Part shown: positions 7,509 to 14,315 of the stretch, piece after piece
How the letters are laid out: each line of letters begins with the position of its first letter
Position numbering within the stretch: the first letter of the stretch is position 1
DNA from: an uncultured Clostridia bacterium
GTDB taxonomy: Bacteria > Bacillota > Clostridia > Oscillospirales > Acutalibacteraceae
Assembly (NCBI GenBank): GCA_947624755.1
Contig: CANQLQ010000011.1
Span: forward strand, 1 to 18,168
Reading direction: 5' to 3'
DNA length: 18,168 nt
Program-made: the position numbers and the translations under genes
Notes under the pieces: generated by a model
Seen by the model: only the letters and a program-made list of their open reading frames with translations
Told to the model about the DNA's origin: nothing
The model's database searches: none

Positions 7509-10500
7509 ATGATACTTGAAGATTTGACACAACTGAAAAACCTAAAAGAAATGATCGATTATGCTGCCGAAAATTTTGGCGAAAGAACCTTCATTGAATA
7601 TAAAGAAAACGGCGGTATAACCAAAAAATCATATAATGATTTCAAGCTTTCCTGTGATACTTTTTCAAAAATGCTTCACGATACCGGTCTTGGCGAAGCG
7701 CATACCGCAATTGTCGGACCGACAAGCTATGAATGGATAGTGACCTATTTCGGGACGGCAAACGCCGGCGGTGCGGCCGTACCGCTTGCCCCGAATGAAA
7801 CGGACGAAATGAATACGAAGCTTATTGATTTTGCCGATGTGACGGTTTTTGCCTTTGACAAAAAGCACACTTCTCTTTATGAATCGGTCAAAGCAAATGT
7901 TAAATCCGTAAAGCTTTTTATTTCTCTTGACAACACAAGCGAAAGCGACGATGTTGTGAACTTCGCCTCGCTTATCGAAAAATACAAAGGTGAATATAAC
8001 GGCAGTCCCGACGCGGATAAAATGTGCGCCATAGTTTTCACTTCCGGTACAACCGGCTTCCCGAAGGGGGTAATGTCCTCTCATAAAAATATGGTTTACA
8101 GCGCCGGAAGCGTTCACGTTGCCTGTCCGACAACAAGAATGTTCTGCTGTCTCCCAATTCATCATAGCTTCTGTTTTACCGGCAATATTACAAAAAGTAT
8201 TATAAAAGGCAAGACAGTTTGTGTTAATGACAACCTTGCAAATATTATTCAAGACCTTCAGCTTTATAAGCCTGACAGCATTCTTGCAGTTCCTCAGCTT
8301 GTCAAAAAAATTATGTTTGGCGCAATGAAGTTTGCATCGGCTCATACTGAAATGCCAAAGGAAAAGGCTGTGAAAGCTTTTCTCGGCGGAAACATTATCG
8401 ACATAATTTCGGGCGGCGCACCGCTTGAAGCTGCGCTCAATGAAAAATTTAATCAGACGGGGATTCTCGTCCTTAACGGCTACGGTATGACTGAATGTTC
8501 ACCGATTATTTCTAATAACTCTGTAGGTAATTTCCGTCACGGTTCAGTCGGTAAGCCTATCCCGTGTACCGACGTAAAAATTGAAAACGGAGAGATTCTT
8601 GTAAAAGGACCGAACGTAATGCTCGGCTATTATAAAAATGAAGAAGCAACAAAAGAAGCATTTACCGAAGACGGTTACCTTCACACCGGCGACCTCGGCC
8701 ATTTCGATGAGGACGGCTATCTTTATATAACCGGCCGCTGCAAAAATCTTATTCTTCTTGACAACGGTGAAAATGTTTCGGCTGAAATGCTTGAAGAACA
8801 GTTTGCGAATGAACCGCTTGTTTCTGAGGTTATTTGCTATAACGAAGGTTCTGCAATCTGCGCCGAAGTTTATCTGAATAAGGCAGTTATCGCCGAAAAG
8901 GGTATTGACGATTTAGATAAGGCAATGCTTGAGCTTCTTGACAGAGTAAACGAAAACCTTGCTTCATTTCAAAAAATATCTTCCTACGTTATTCGCGAAA
9001 TGCCGTTTGAAAGAACATCGTCTTCAAAAATTAAAAGAAATTCACGTTCAGGCGCTGCGCCGAAAAGAAATATTATTGCTCCCGAAACTGAGTCGGAAAT
9101 CAAAGTCTGCGAAGCAGTCAAAGATCAGCTTATGCTTAAAGAAGTCGGCATAAACGATAATTTTTTCGCTCTTGGCGGCGATAGTCTCGGCGCAATCGAG
9201 CTTTCGGTCACCCTTAATATTCCGGTTCAGCTTATTTATGACAAGCCTTTCCTTAAAATGCTTGCCGCCTGTCTTGACGAACAGGAAAGCGCAAATCATA
9301 AAGAAAATATCGACATAAACCAAATCATAAAAGAAACCGCTCACAAGGGCGAAAAGAAAAACTATAAAGCCGCTCTTGTGACCGGTGCAACAGGCTTCCT
9401 CGGTGTTCATATCCTCAAAGAACTAACTGAAAGAGATATTGACATTTACTGCCTTGTCAGAAACGAGGACAGATTTAAAAAGCAGCTTAAATATTACTTT
9501 GATGAAATTGACCTTTCAAGGATAAAGGCTATAGTCGGTGACATCGAAAAAGAAAAACTCGGTCTTTTTGAAAAGCAGTATAAAGAACTGTGCGAGAAAA
9601 TTGACGTTGTTTTTCACGTTGCCGCCAATGTTCACCATGCCGGTGACTATGGCGATCTTGAACGTACTAATGTTTTCGGCACAAGGAATGTAATTGCTTT
9701 TTGCAAAGATGCCTGCGCAGTTCTACAGCACACCTCAACCGTAAGTGTTCACGGTGCGGCGACCGTAAAACAAAGATACGGCAAAAAAATTCTCGATGAA
9801 AATGTTCTTGACATCGGTCAAAAATATGAGGACAATGTTTATATTCACAGTAAATACTGCGCCGAGCAGGAAGTCCTTTCGGCAAGACTTGACGGTGTTG
9901 CGTCAAATATTTATCGAATCGGCAATCTTACCTGGAGGGCAAGCGACGGCAAATTTCAAAAGAACAGTGCGGACAACGGTTATCTTCACCGTGTTCATGC
10001 AATCCTCAAGCTTGGTATGATAAATGAAAATATGGATAAGTATCCGACTGATCTTACCGCCGTTGATGAATGTGCAAAAGCTTTTGTTAATCTTGCTTTC
10101 ACAGGTGATGTGAACGAAATTTATCATATGTATAACCCTAACTTCCTTAAAACGAAGGATATGTTTGAGCTTCTCGGCGTACCGTATCGGGTTGTCTCAA
10201 CCCAGGAAACAATAGAAACCGTTGTTGCAAACGCCGAGGACAGGGACATTCACGTCTATATGTTCTATATGATTATTTCCGGACGTTCTCGCAACATTGA
10301 AATGAAAAATGAATATACAATAAAAAGACTTAAAGAAACCGGCTTTGAATGGGGCAGACCCGATAAGAGATATCTTACCGTTTCCGACAGCGAAGAAAGA
10401 CCTAACGGACACTGCCTTGACTTTGAAAAATATCAGCTTAAGCCTATGAGAACTGCCGGCGGTTCACTAAATCCCCTTCAGAAGCTTACTCTCGGTGTTA

Positions 10501-11651
10501 TGCGTGACGCAAAACTAAAGGAAAATGCGCTTTTCAAAGGTGAAAATGCTCTTGTTGAGCTTTCTGCTTATATCGAAAAAGATGGAAGAAAGAAACCGTT
10601 TGTTATTACTTTCGATGCCGCACTCAAAAACGAAAAGGTAAGCGCCTTCCTTTCGGCTTTTAATGATAAGGTAATATTTTCCGAAATTTACGGCGAACCT
10701 ACGGTTAACGACACCGAAAAGGGAATTGCCTTGTATTTTGAAAATAACTGCGATTCAATTATTGCAATCGGCGGCGGTTCAGTTCTTGACACGGCAAAGA
10801 TTCTTGCTCTTCGTGCCGCAAACAGGAGTGAAGATATTGACGACATTTGCAAAATGGACAGCGACTGCAATATGTGCGTTCCTTTTTATGCTGTACCTAC
10901 AACAGCGGGTACAGGCTCGGAGGTAACCGTTTTCGCGGTTATCACTGACACGGAAGAAAACAAAAAGAAGCCGTTTGTTTCTGATAAATTTCAGCCTGAT
11001 GCTGTCGCTCTTGTTCCTTCGCTTACTCTTTCCGTCCCCAAGCTTAGCACAGCTTTCACCGGAATAGATGCTCTTTCCCATGCCGTTGAAGCTTATATGG
11101 GCGGTTTTGCGTCCTCGTTCCCTAAAGATAAAGAAACCGCAAAAGAAGCGGCAAAGATGATTTTTGAAAATCTTAAAGCTGTCTGCGACGACACGTCGAA
11201 TCTTGAAGCAAGGGCTTCTATGCAGGAGGCTTCTTACAAGGCCGGTATAGGTTTTAGAAAAATCGGAACAGGCTATGTTCACGCAATTGCTCACAGGCTC
11301 GGTGAATTTTGCCATATTCCGCATGGCAAGGCGATTTCGGCTGTATTTGTTTCTGTACTTCGTGAATCTATGCCATACGGTGTAAATCAGCTTTCAGAGC
11401 TTGCTGTTTATTGCGGCATAGCAGACACAGGTAACGCAAAAGAAAATGCGGACAAGTTTATTGATGCAATTGAAGATCTTATTGTTGATATTGGTATTGA
11501 CAACAGTGACATCAAGATAAGAGAAGAGGACGTTGAAGAAATTATTCTTCGCTCCCAGGAAGAAGCAAAGCTTACCGGTTGTGCAAGACCGTTCAGCGAT
11601 GCAAAGGTCAGAGAAATTATTATGATGTTACACGGCGGGCATCGCTTGTAG
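7509..11651 (+). CDS. Four-domain carboxylate-to-alcohol reductase: adenylation, carrier protein, thioester reductase, iron alcohol dehydrogenase
   Basis: One 1380-residue polypeptide with four recognisable domains. Adenylation (about 1-515): TSGTTGFPKG (178-187), GYGMTEC (324-330), YLHTGDLG (390-397), GRCKN (409-413) and SSSKIKR with the expected catalytic K507; it looks like acyl/aryl-AMP ligases more than amino-acid domains. Carrier (about 530-595): LGGDSL with phosphopantetheine serine S559. Reductase (about 617-995): TGATGFLG nucleotide-binding loop (625-632) and catalytic Y778-x-x-x-K782. Iron alcohol dehydrogenase (about 1009-1380): GGGSVLDTAK (1088-1097), TTAGTGSE (1131-1138), and all four metal ligands D1187, H1191, H1258, H1272. 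Expected chemistry: acid plus ATP to acyl-AMP, thioester on the carrier, NAD(P)H release as aldehyde, then reduction to the alcohol. Carboxylic acid reductases and Lys2 have the first three domains only. Substrate is unknown; the carrier needs a phosphopantetheinyl transferase from elsewhere. No frameshift is seen. Confidence 0.9.
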   Translation: MILEDLTQLKNLKEMIDYAAENFGERTFIEYKENGGITKKSYNDFKLSCDTFSKMLHDTGLGEAHTAIVGPTSYEWIVTYFGTANAGGAAVPLAPNETDEMNTKLIDFADVTVFAFDKKHTSLYESVKANVKSVKLFISLDNTSESDDVVNFASLIEKYKGEYNGSPDADKMCAIVFTSGTTGFPKGVMSSHKNMVYSAGSVHVACPTTRMFCCLPIHHSFCFTGNITKSIIKGKTVCVNDNLANIIQDLQLYKPDSILAVPQLVKKIMFGAMKFASAHTEMPKEKAVKAFLGGNIIDIISGGAPLEAALNEKFNQTGILVLNGYGMTECSPIISNNSVGNFRHGSVGKPIPCTDVKIENGEILVKGPNVMLGYYKNEEATKEAFTEDGYLHTGDLGHFDEDGYLYITGRCKNLILLDNGENVSAEMLEEQFANEPLVSEVICYNEGSAICAEVYLNKAVIAEKGIDDLDKAMLELLDRVNENLASFQKISSYVIREMPFERTSSSKIKRNSRSGAAPKRNIIAPETESEIKVCEAVKDQLMLKEVGINDNFFALGGDSLGAIELSVTLNIPVQLIYDKPFLKMLAACLDEQESANHKENIDINQIIKETAHKGEKKNYKAALVTGATGFLGVHILKELTERDIDIYCLVRNEDRFKKQLKYYFDEIDLSRIKAIVGDIEKEKLGLFEKQYKELCEKIDVVFHVAANVHHAGDYGDLERTNVFGTRNVIAFCKDACAVLQHTSTVSVHGAATVKQRYGKKILDENVLDIGQKYEDNVYIHSKYCAEQEVLSARLDGVASNIYRIGNLTWRASDGKFQKNSADNGYLHRVHAILKLGMINENMDKYPTDLTAVDECAKAFVNLAFTGDVNEIYHMYNPNFLKTKDMFELLGVPYRVVSTQETIETVVANAEDRDIHVYMFYMIISGRSRNIEMKNEYTIKRLKETGFEWGRPDKRYLTVSDSEERPNGHCLDFEKYQLKPMRTAGGSLNPLQKLTLGVMRDAKLKENALFKGENALVELSAYIEKDGRKKPFVITFDAALKNEKVSAFLSAFNDKVIFSEIYGEPTVNDTEKGIALYFENNCDSIIAIGGGSVLDTAKILALRAANRSEDIDDICKMDSDCNMCVPFYAVPTTAGTGSEVTVFAVITDTEENKKKPFVSDKFQPDAVALVPSLTLSVPKLSTAFTGIDALSHAVEAYMGGFASSFPKDKETAKEAAKMIFENLKAVCDDTSNLEARASMQEASYKAGIGFRKIGTGYVHAIAHRLGEFCHIPHGKAISAVFVSVLRESMPYGVNQLSELAVYCGIADTGNAKENADKFIDAIEDLIVDIGIDNSDIKIREEDVEEIILRSQEEAKLTGCARPFSDAKVREIIMMLHGGHRL

Positions 11652-11718
11652 GAGTTACACGACAGGCATCGCCTGTAGGAGTTACGCGACAGGCATCGCC
11701 TGTAGGAGTTACGCGGGA
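11638..11718. repeat. 27-bp tandem repeat, three copies
   Basis: Three head-to-tail 27-bp units (11638-11664, 11665-11691, 11692-11718) differing by a few bases; a partial unit (GTTACACGGCG, 11627-11637) precedes them. Each junction carries the palindrome ACAGGC-ATC-GCCTGT (11662-11676, 11689-11703). The first unit includes the last codons and stop (TAG 11649-11651) of the upstream gene. Confidence 0.9.
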
Positions 11719-11883
11719 TAGGTTGATGATAGGTATTTACTTGTTTGCCGCGAAACGGCTTTTGATATAAAGCCATAATCTCCTGAGGGTTCAAAAGGCA
11801 TAGCTCTTGATTGCTCACTGCGGCTATCGGAATCCTTAACATAAAAAAGGGGCTGTCGCACTAAGCCAAGCCTCTAAGAAGAA

Positions 11884-11924
11884 AAAAACAACCGGACAGC
11901 CCGAAAAAGGCTGCCCGGTTGCCG
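11884..11924 (-). terminator. Minus-strand terminator inside the MITE-like element
   Basis: Read on the minus strand, AACCGG-G-CAGCC and GGCTG-T-CCGGTT form a 12-position stem with one mismatch and a CTTTTTCG-type loop, followed by GTTTTTTTC. The left arm can instead pair with the element's terminal repeat. Confidence 0.6.
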
Positions 11925-12117
11925 CTTTCATAGTATAATTTAACTACCAAAAAAACATACAGAAATCAAGTGGTTTTGCCGTTAGAAATTGAAAAAATTA
12001 TTCCGCAGAACGATCCGGTGTGGAAAAACTCTGCAACAGAATCAATTTCAACCGTTTCGGACGCTCTTTATTTGAAAAAATGATTGCGTAACCACCAAAA
12101 CCGAACAGAAATATATA

Positions 12118-12146
12118 CAAAAGAGGTCGATTTTTCACCGACCTCT
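12118..12146 (-). terminator. Second minus-strand hairpin
   Basis: Perfect 8-bp stem AGAGGTCG/CGACCTCT with a 9-nt loop, followed on the minus strand by TTTTG. A weak terminator. Confidence 0.4.
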
Positions 12147-12210
12147 GCATCGCTATATTTTCCGCTGTCATAATCTGACGGCGGTCTTTCTTTTTGCGAA
12201 CCAAGCTCTT

Positions 12211-12255
12211 AAAAAGGGGCTGACGCTCTTCGTTTTACCGATTTGCGACAGCCCC
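12211..12255 (-). terminator. Minus-strand terminator at the right end of the MITE-like element
   Basis: On the minus strand GGGGCTGTCGC pairs with GCGTCAGCCCC (one mismatch, 18-nt loop) and is followed by TTTTT. This is the first good terminator downstream of tRNA-Val and the phosphodiesterase gene. Confidence 0.55.
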
Positions 12256-12392
12256 AAATAAGTCTTGTCATTGTATCGCTTTAAGTTTAAATTGTTGGCA
12301 AATTGTAGACGTAATTAGAGTAAATAATGAAACTTTAGAAGGAGCAAGGCAACTAAAAAGCCGATAAAATAAGGACAAAACGAGCCGTTATA

Positions 12393-12469
12393 TGGTGAGG
12401 ATGAATGGGCTCGAACCATCGACCTCTTGCATGTCAAGCAAGCGCTCTGACCAACTGAGCTACACCCTC
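12393..12469 (-). tRNA. tRNA-Val(GAC)
   Basis: A complete 77-nt cloverleaf with encoded CCA. Acceptor GAGGGTG/CATCCTC (one G-U), D arm GCTC…GAGC, anticodon stem CTTGC/GCAAG around loop TTGACAT (anticodon GAC, reading GUC/GUU valine codons), variable loop AGGTC, T arm GATGG-TTCGAAC-CCATT, discriminator A. Confidence 0.96.
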
Positions 12470-12473
12470 ATAT

Positions 12474-12498
12474 AATGCAAAGGTTTTGACTTTGCATT
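12474..12498 (-). other. Hairpin in the tRNA-Val precursor leader
   Basis: A perfect 9-bp stem AATGCAAAG/CTTTGCATT with a 7-nt loop lies between the tRNA promoter and the tRNA 5' end, four bases from the latter. There is no T run, so it is more likely a processing or structural element, or a weak 3' end for the phosphodiesterase message. Confidence 0.5.
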
Positions 12499-12512
12499 GA
12501 AATAACGCCTAT

Positions 12513-12541
12513 ATAATACACTTAATAATCATATTTGTCAA
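12513..12541 (-). promoter_or_regulatory. tRNA-Val promoter inside the 3' end of the phosphodiesterase gene
   Basis: Minus strand -35 TTGACA (12541-12536), 17-base spacer, -10 TATTAT (12518-12513). The -35 box lies in the last coding codons and the stop codon (12524-12522) falls within the spacer. Predicted start about 12507, 37 bases before the mature tRNA. Confidence 0.75.
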
Positions 12542-13289
12542 GCAGTCCGCTGACAACATCGGGAAAATTTGTAATTATTCCGTCAACGCCGAACCTGATC
12601 ATCTTTTCAATCCGGCCTACGCTGTCAACTGTCCATGGGTTGACCATAATGCCAGCTTCATGAGCAGATTTTACGATTTTCTCGTCAACGAAAATATAAA
12701 TCGGATGAATGGCGTCAACACCTATTGTTTTGGCAAATTCAATAGGTCTTGTAACAAGGCGGTTACGGTATGTGGATTTTTGATTAGGTCCGTAAAGCAG
12801 ACCGGTTTTTACCGATTTGTCAATTAATTTTGCTTCAATGAGAAGAGTCGGGTCAAAGCTTGAAATAATAAGCTTTTCAAAAAGTCCGTGTTCTTTGACG
12901 GCTTTTAAGGTTTCATACACAATCGCAGTACCTTTTTGTTCGGGGCTTTTCAGTTCAATATTGAGAACGGAAATGTCCGTTGTTTCAACAAAAGAAAGAA
13001 ATTCATCAACGGTGGGGATCCTTGTATCTTTGTATTTCGGGCTGAAATAGCTTCCGAAGTCATAGCTTTTTAACTCATCAAGCGTCATATCGGAAATTTT
13101 GCCTTTGCCGTTTGAAGTTTCGTCAATCGTGTAGTTATGGCAGATTACAAGTTTTCCGTCTTTTGAAAGATGAACGTCAGTTTCAATACCGTCAATACCG
13201 ATTTTAACCGACTTTTCAAAAGCGGGAAGAGTGTTCTGCGGAGCGTATTTGTTTGCTCCTCTGTGAGAAATGACATTGCATCTTTTCAT
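12522..13289 (-). CDS. Glycerophosphodiester phosphodiesterase (GDPD family)
   Basis: A 255-residue TIM-barrel enzyme of the GlpQ/UgpQ family, which cleaves glycerophosphodiesters to glycerol 3-phosphate and an alcohol. Seen: H9-R-G near the start, E36-T-D38 and H51 of the conserved block GIETDVHLSKDG…CHN, and E112/K114 in LNIELKSP; these are the family's metal-binding and catalytic positions. Length is normal for the short cytosolic form, and there is no signal peptide or membrane segment, so it most likely acts on imported or internal glycerophosphodiesters. AAGAAGG lies 7 bases before the ATG. It is transcribed divergently from tarI and followed by tRNA-Val. A link to turnover of glycerol-phosphate polymer or lipid is possible but only inferred from the neighbours. 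Confidence 0.92.
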   Translation of the reverse strand: MKRCNVISHRGANKYAPQNTLPAFEKSVKIGIDGIETDVHLSKDGKLVICHNYTIDETSNGKGKISDMTLDELKSYDFGSYFSPKYKDTRIPTVDEFLSFVETTDISVLNIELKSPEQKGTAIVYETLKAVKEHGLFEKLIISSFDPTLLIEAKLIDKSVKTGLLYGPNQKSTYRNRLVTRPIEFAKTIGVDAIHPIYIFVDEKIVKSAHEAGIMVNPWTVDSVGRIEKMIRFGVDGIITNFPDVVSGLLDKYDY

Positions 13290-13363
13290 AACAATAACCT
13301 TCTTTTAAAATTATAAAATCAGAACAATATGCAGACGAATTTTATGATTTTTTGTCAAGAGTT

Positions 13364-13392
13364 AATATAGCACAAGTTAAAACGAAAATCAA
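13364..13392 (-). promoter_or_regulatory. Promoter of the phosphodiesterase gene
   Basis: Minus strand -35 TTGATT (13392-13387), 17-base spacer, extended -10 TGCTATATT with TATATT at 13369-13364. It lies 75 bases before the start codon. A further TTGACA at 13359-13354 lacks a matching -10. Confidence 0.6.
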
Positions 13393-13451
13393 GAAATTTT
13401 TGCCTTTAACAACAATATTTCAAAACAATTTTTATTACCTTTAAAAAGTGG

Positions 13452-13457
13452 TATAAT
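13452..13457 (+). promoter_or_regulatory. Distal extended -10 promoter for tarI
   Basis: TGGTATAAT (TATAAT 13452-13457) is an extended -10; the -35 region is only T-rich. It would give a leader of about 130 bases for tarI and overlaps no gene. Confidence 0.45.
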
Positions 13458-13502
13458 ATAAATATAAAGATATAGAATATCAAAAACGCAAAGCGGCGAA
13501 TG

Positions 13503-13531
13503 TTGACAAATTAACGTCTATAAGGTAAAAT
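13503..13531 (+). promoter_or_regulatory. Proximal promoter of the tarIJ operon
   Basis: TTGACA (13503-13508), 17 bases, TAAAAT (13526-13531). Predicted start about 13538, 55 bases before the tarI ATG. An ATG at 13530 sits in the -10 box and so cannot be the tarI start on this transcript. Confidence 0.7.
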
Positions 13532-13592
13532 GTATACGAATAGTTTTATAAGGAAAGGGAACGGCACAAATTATGTGTCTTTGGTGATTAAT

Positions 13593-14303
13593 ATGATATA
13601 TGCTGTAATTGCAGCCGGCGGAATCGGCAGCAGAATGGGAAATATGGACAAGCCTAAGCAGTATCTTATGATTAAGGACAAGCCTATTATTGTTCATACT
13701 GTTGAAAAATTCTATGTAAACAGCAGTTTTAAGAAGGTTCTTATCCTTTGCCCCGACCAATGGGTAAACTATACAAAAGAAGTTCTTGAAAAGTATCTTC
13801 CGAAAAATGAAAAGGTTGCTGTCCTCAAAGGCGGCAGCACAAGAAATGAAACCATTATGAATGCGGTTAAATATATCGAAGAAACCGACGGACTTGATGA
13901 CGAAACAATTATTGTGACCCACGACGCTGTACGTCCGTTTGTTTCCGCAAGAATAATTGAAGAAAACATTGAAGCCGCAATAAAATTCGGCGCAACCGAC
14001 ACAGTTATTCCGGCAACAGACACCATAGTTGAAAGTCAGGACGGCAAGGTTCTCAGCTCGATTCCCGACAGAAGCAAGCTTTATCAGGGACAGACTCCCC
14101 AGTCTTTCAAAGCAAAAACACTCAAAGAGCTTTATTACAGCCTTACCGAAGAAGAAAAGAATATTCTTACCGATGCCTGCAAGATCTTCAGCATGAAAGG
14201 TTACGATGTTCATATGATCGACGGGGAAGTACACAACATTAAAATTACCTATCCGTATGACCTTCGTGTTGCAAAAGCGCTTCTTGACGAAGAAGAAAAG
14301 TAA
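13593..14303 (+). CDS. tarI: Ribitol-5-phosphate cytidylyltransferase (IspD/TarI family)
   Basis: A 236-residue cytidylyltransferase starting MIYAVIAAGGIGSRMG, the CTP-binding loop, with PKQ at 21-23, the metal-binding block THDAVRPF (109-116, D111), DTVIPATDTIVES, and YQGQTPQSF (164-172). It joins CTP and ribitol 5-phosphate to give CDP-ribitol. The IspD enzyme of isoprenoid synthesis is a close relative, but the sequence (GGIGSRMG, NETIMN, VTHDAVRPF, ITYPYDL) follows TarI, and tarJ begins 12 bases after its stop. Start 13593 is preferred over an in-frame ATG at 13530 because that ATG overlaps the promoter, homologues begin at MIYA, and GGTGAT (13584-13589) fits the 16S 3' end 3 or 4 bases ahead. 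Expressed with tarJ from the 13503 promoter. Confidence 0.9.
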   Translation: MIYAVIAAGGIGSRMGNMDKPKQYLMIKDKPIIVHTVEKFYVNSSFKKVLILCPDQWVNYTKEVLEKYLPKNEKVAVLKGGSTRNETIMNAVKYIEETDGLDDETIIVTHDAVRPFVSARIIEENIEAAIKFGATDTVIPATDTIVESQDGKVLSSIPDRSKLYQGQTPQSFKAKTLKELYYSLTEEEKNILTDACKIFSMKGYDVHMIDGEVHNIKITYPYDLRVAKALLDEEEK

Positions 14304-14315
14304 GGGGTAAAGTCT

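Larger units (their letters stand above)
11849..12255. mobile_element. MITE-like element with 12-bp terminal inverted repeats
   Basis: GGGGCTGTCGCA at 11849-11860 is the exact reverse complement of TGCGACAGCCCC at 12244-12255. The 407 bp between have no transposase and are full of hairpins. No clear target-site duplication is visible; both flanks are A-rich. Partial extra copies of the terminal sequence occur inside (GACAGCCC at about 11895, GGGGCTGACGC at 12216-12226). It could be a non-autonomous transposon, or several hairpin repeats that happen to share the GGGGCTGTC motif. Confidence 0.5.
11652..12392. other. Gene-poor repeat region between the fusion gene and tRNA-Val
   Basis: No convincing gene lies here. 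It holds the rest of the 27-bp repeats, about 130 bp of unassigned sequence (11719-11848), a 407-bp MITE-like element (11849-12255), and about 140 bp of AT-rich sequence up to the tRNA. It separates + strand genes from the minus-strand tRNA and phosphodiesterase genes. Confidence 0.7.

Noticed and set aside
7665..8345. 226-residue minus-strand frame
   Set aside because: It is antisense to the adenylation domain, whose motifs are clear in the + strand; the reverse frame is composition shadow.
7509..11651. Nonribosomal peptide synthetase module
   Set aside because: No condensation domain is present, the adenylation domain resembles acyl-AMP ligases, and no other biosynthetic genes flank it.
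11627..11718. CRISPR array
   Set aside because: The 27-bp units are directly adjacent with no spacers between them.
11408..11842. 144-residue minus-strand frame with NSYRRC-type repeats
   Set aside because: The repeats are just the 27-bp DNA repeat read in frame; the second half is antisense to the dehydrogenase coding region, and there is no ribosome binding site.
11998..12204. 68-residue minus-strand frame inside the MITE-like element
   Set aside because: It spans a terminator hairpin, has no recognisable domain or ribosome binding site, and lies in repeat DNA.
13593..14303. IspD of the isoprenoid pathway
   Set aside because: The family is shared, but the detailed sequence and the adjoining tarJ favour the ribitol-5-phosphate enzyme.
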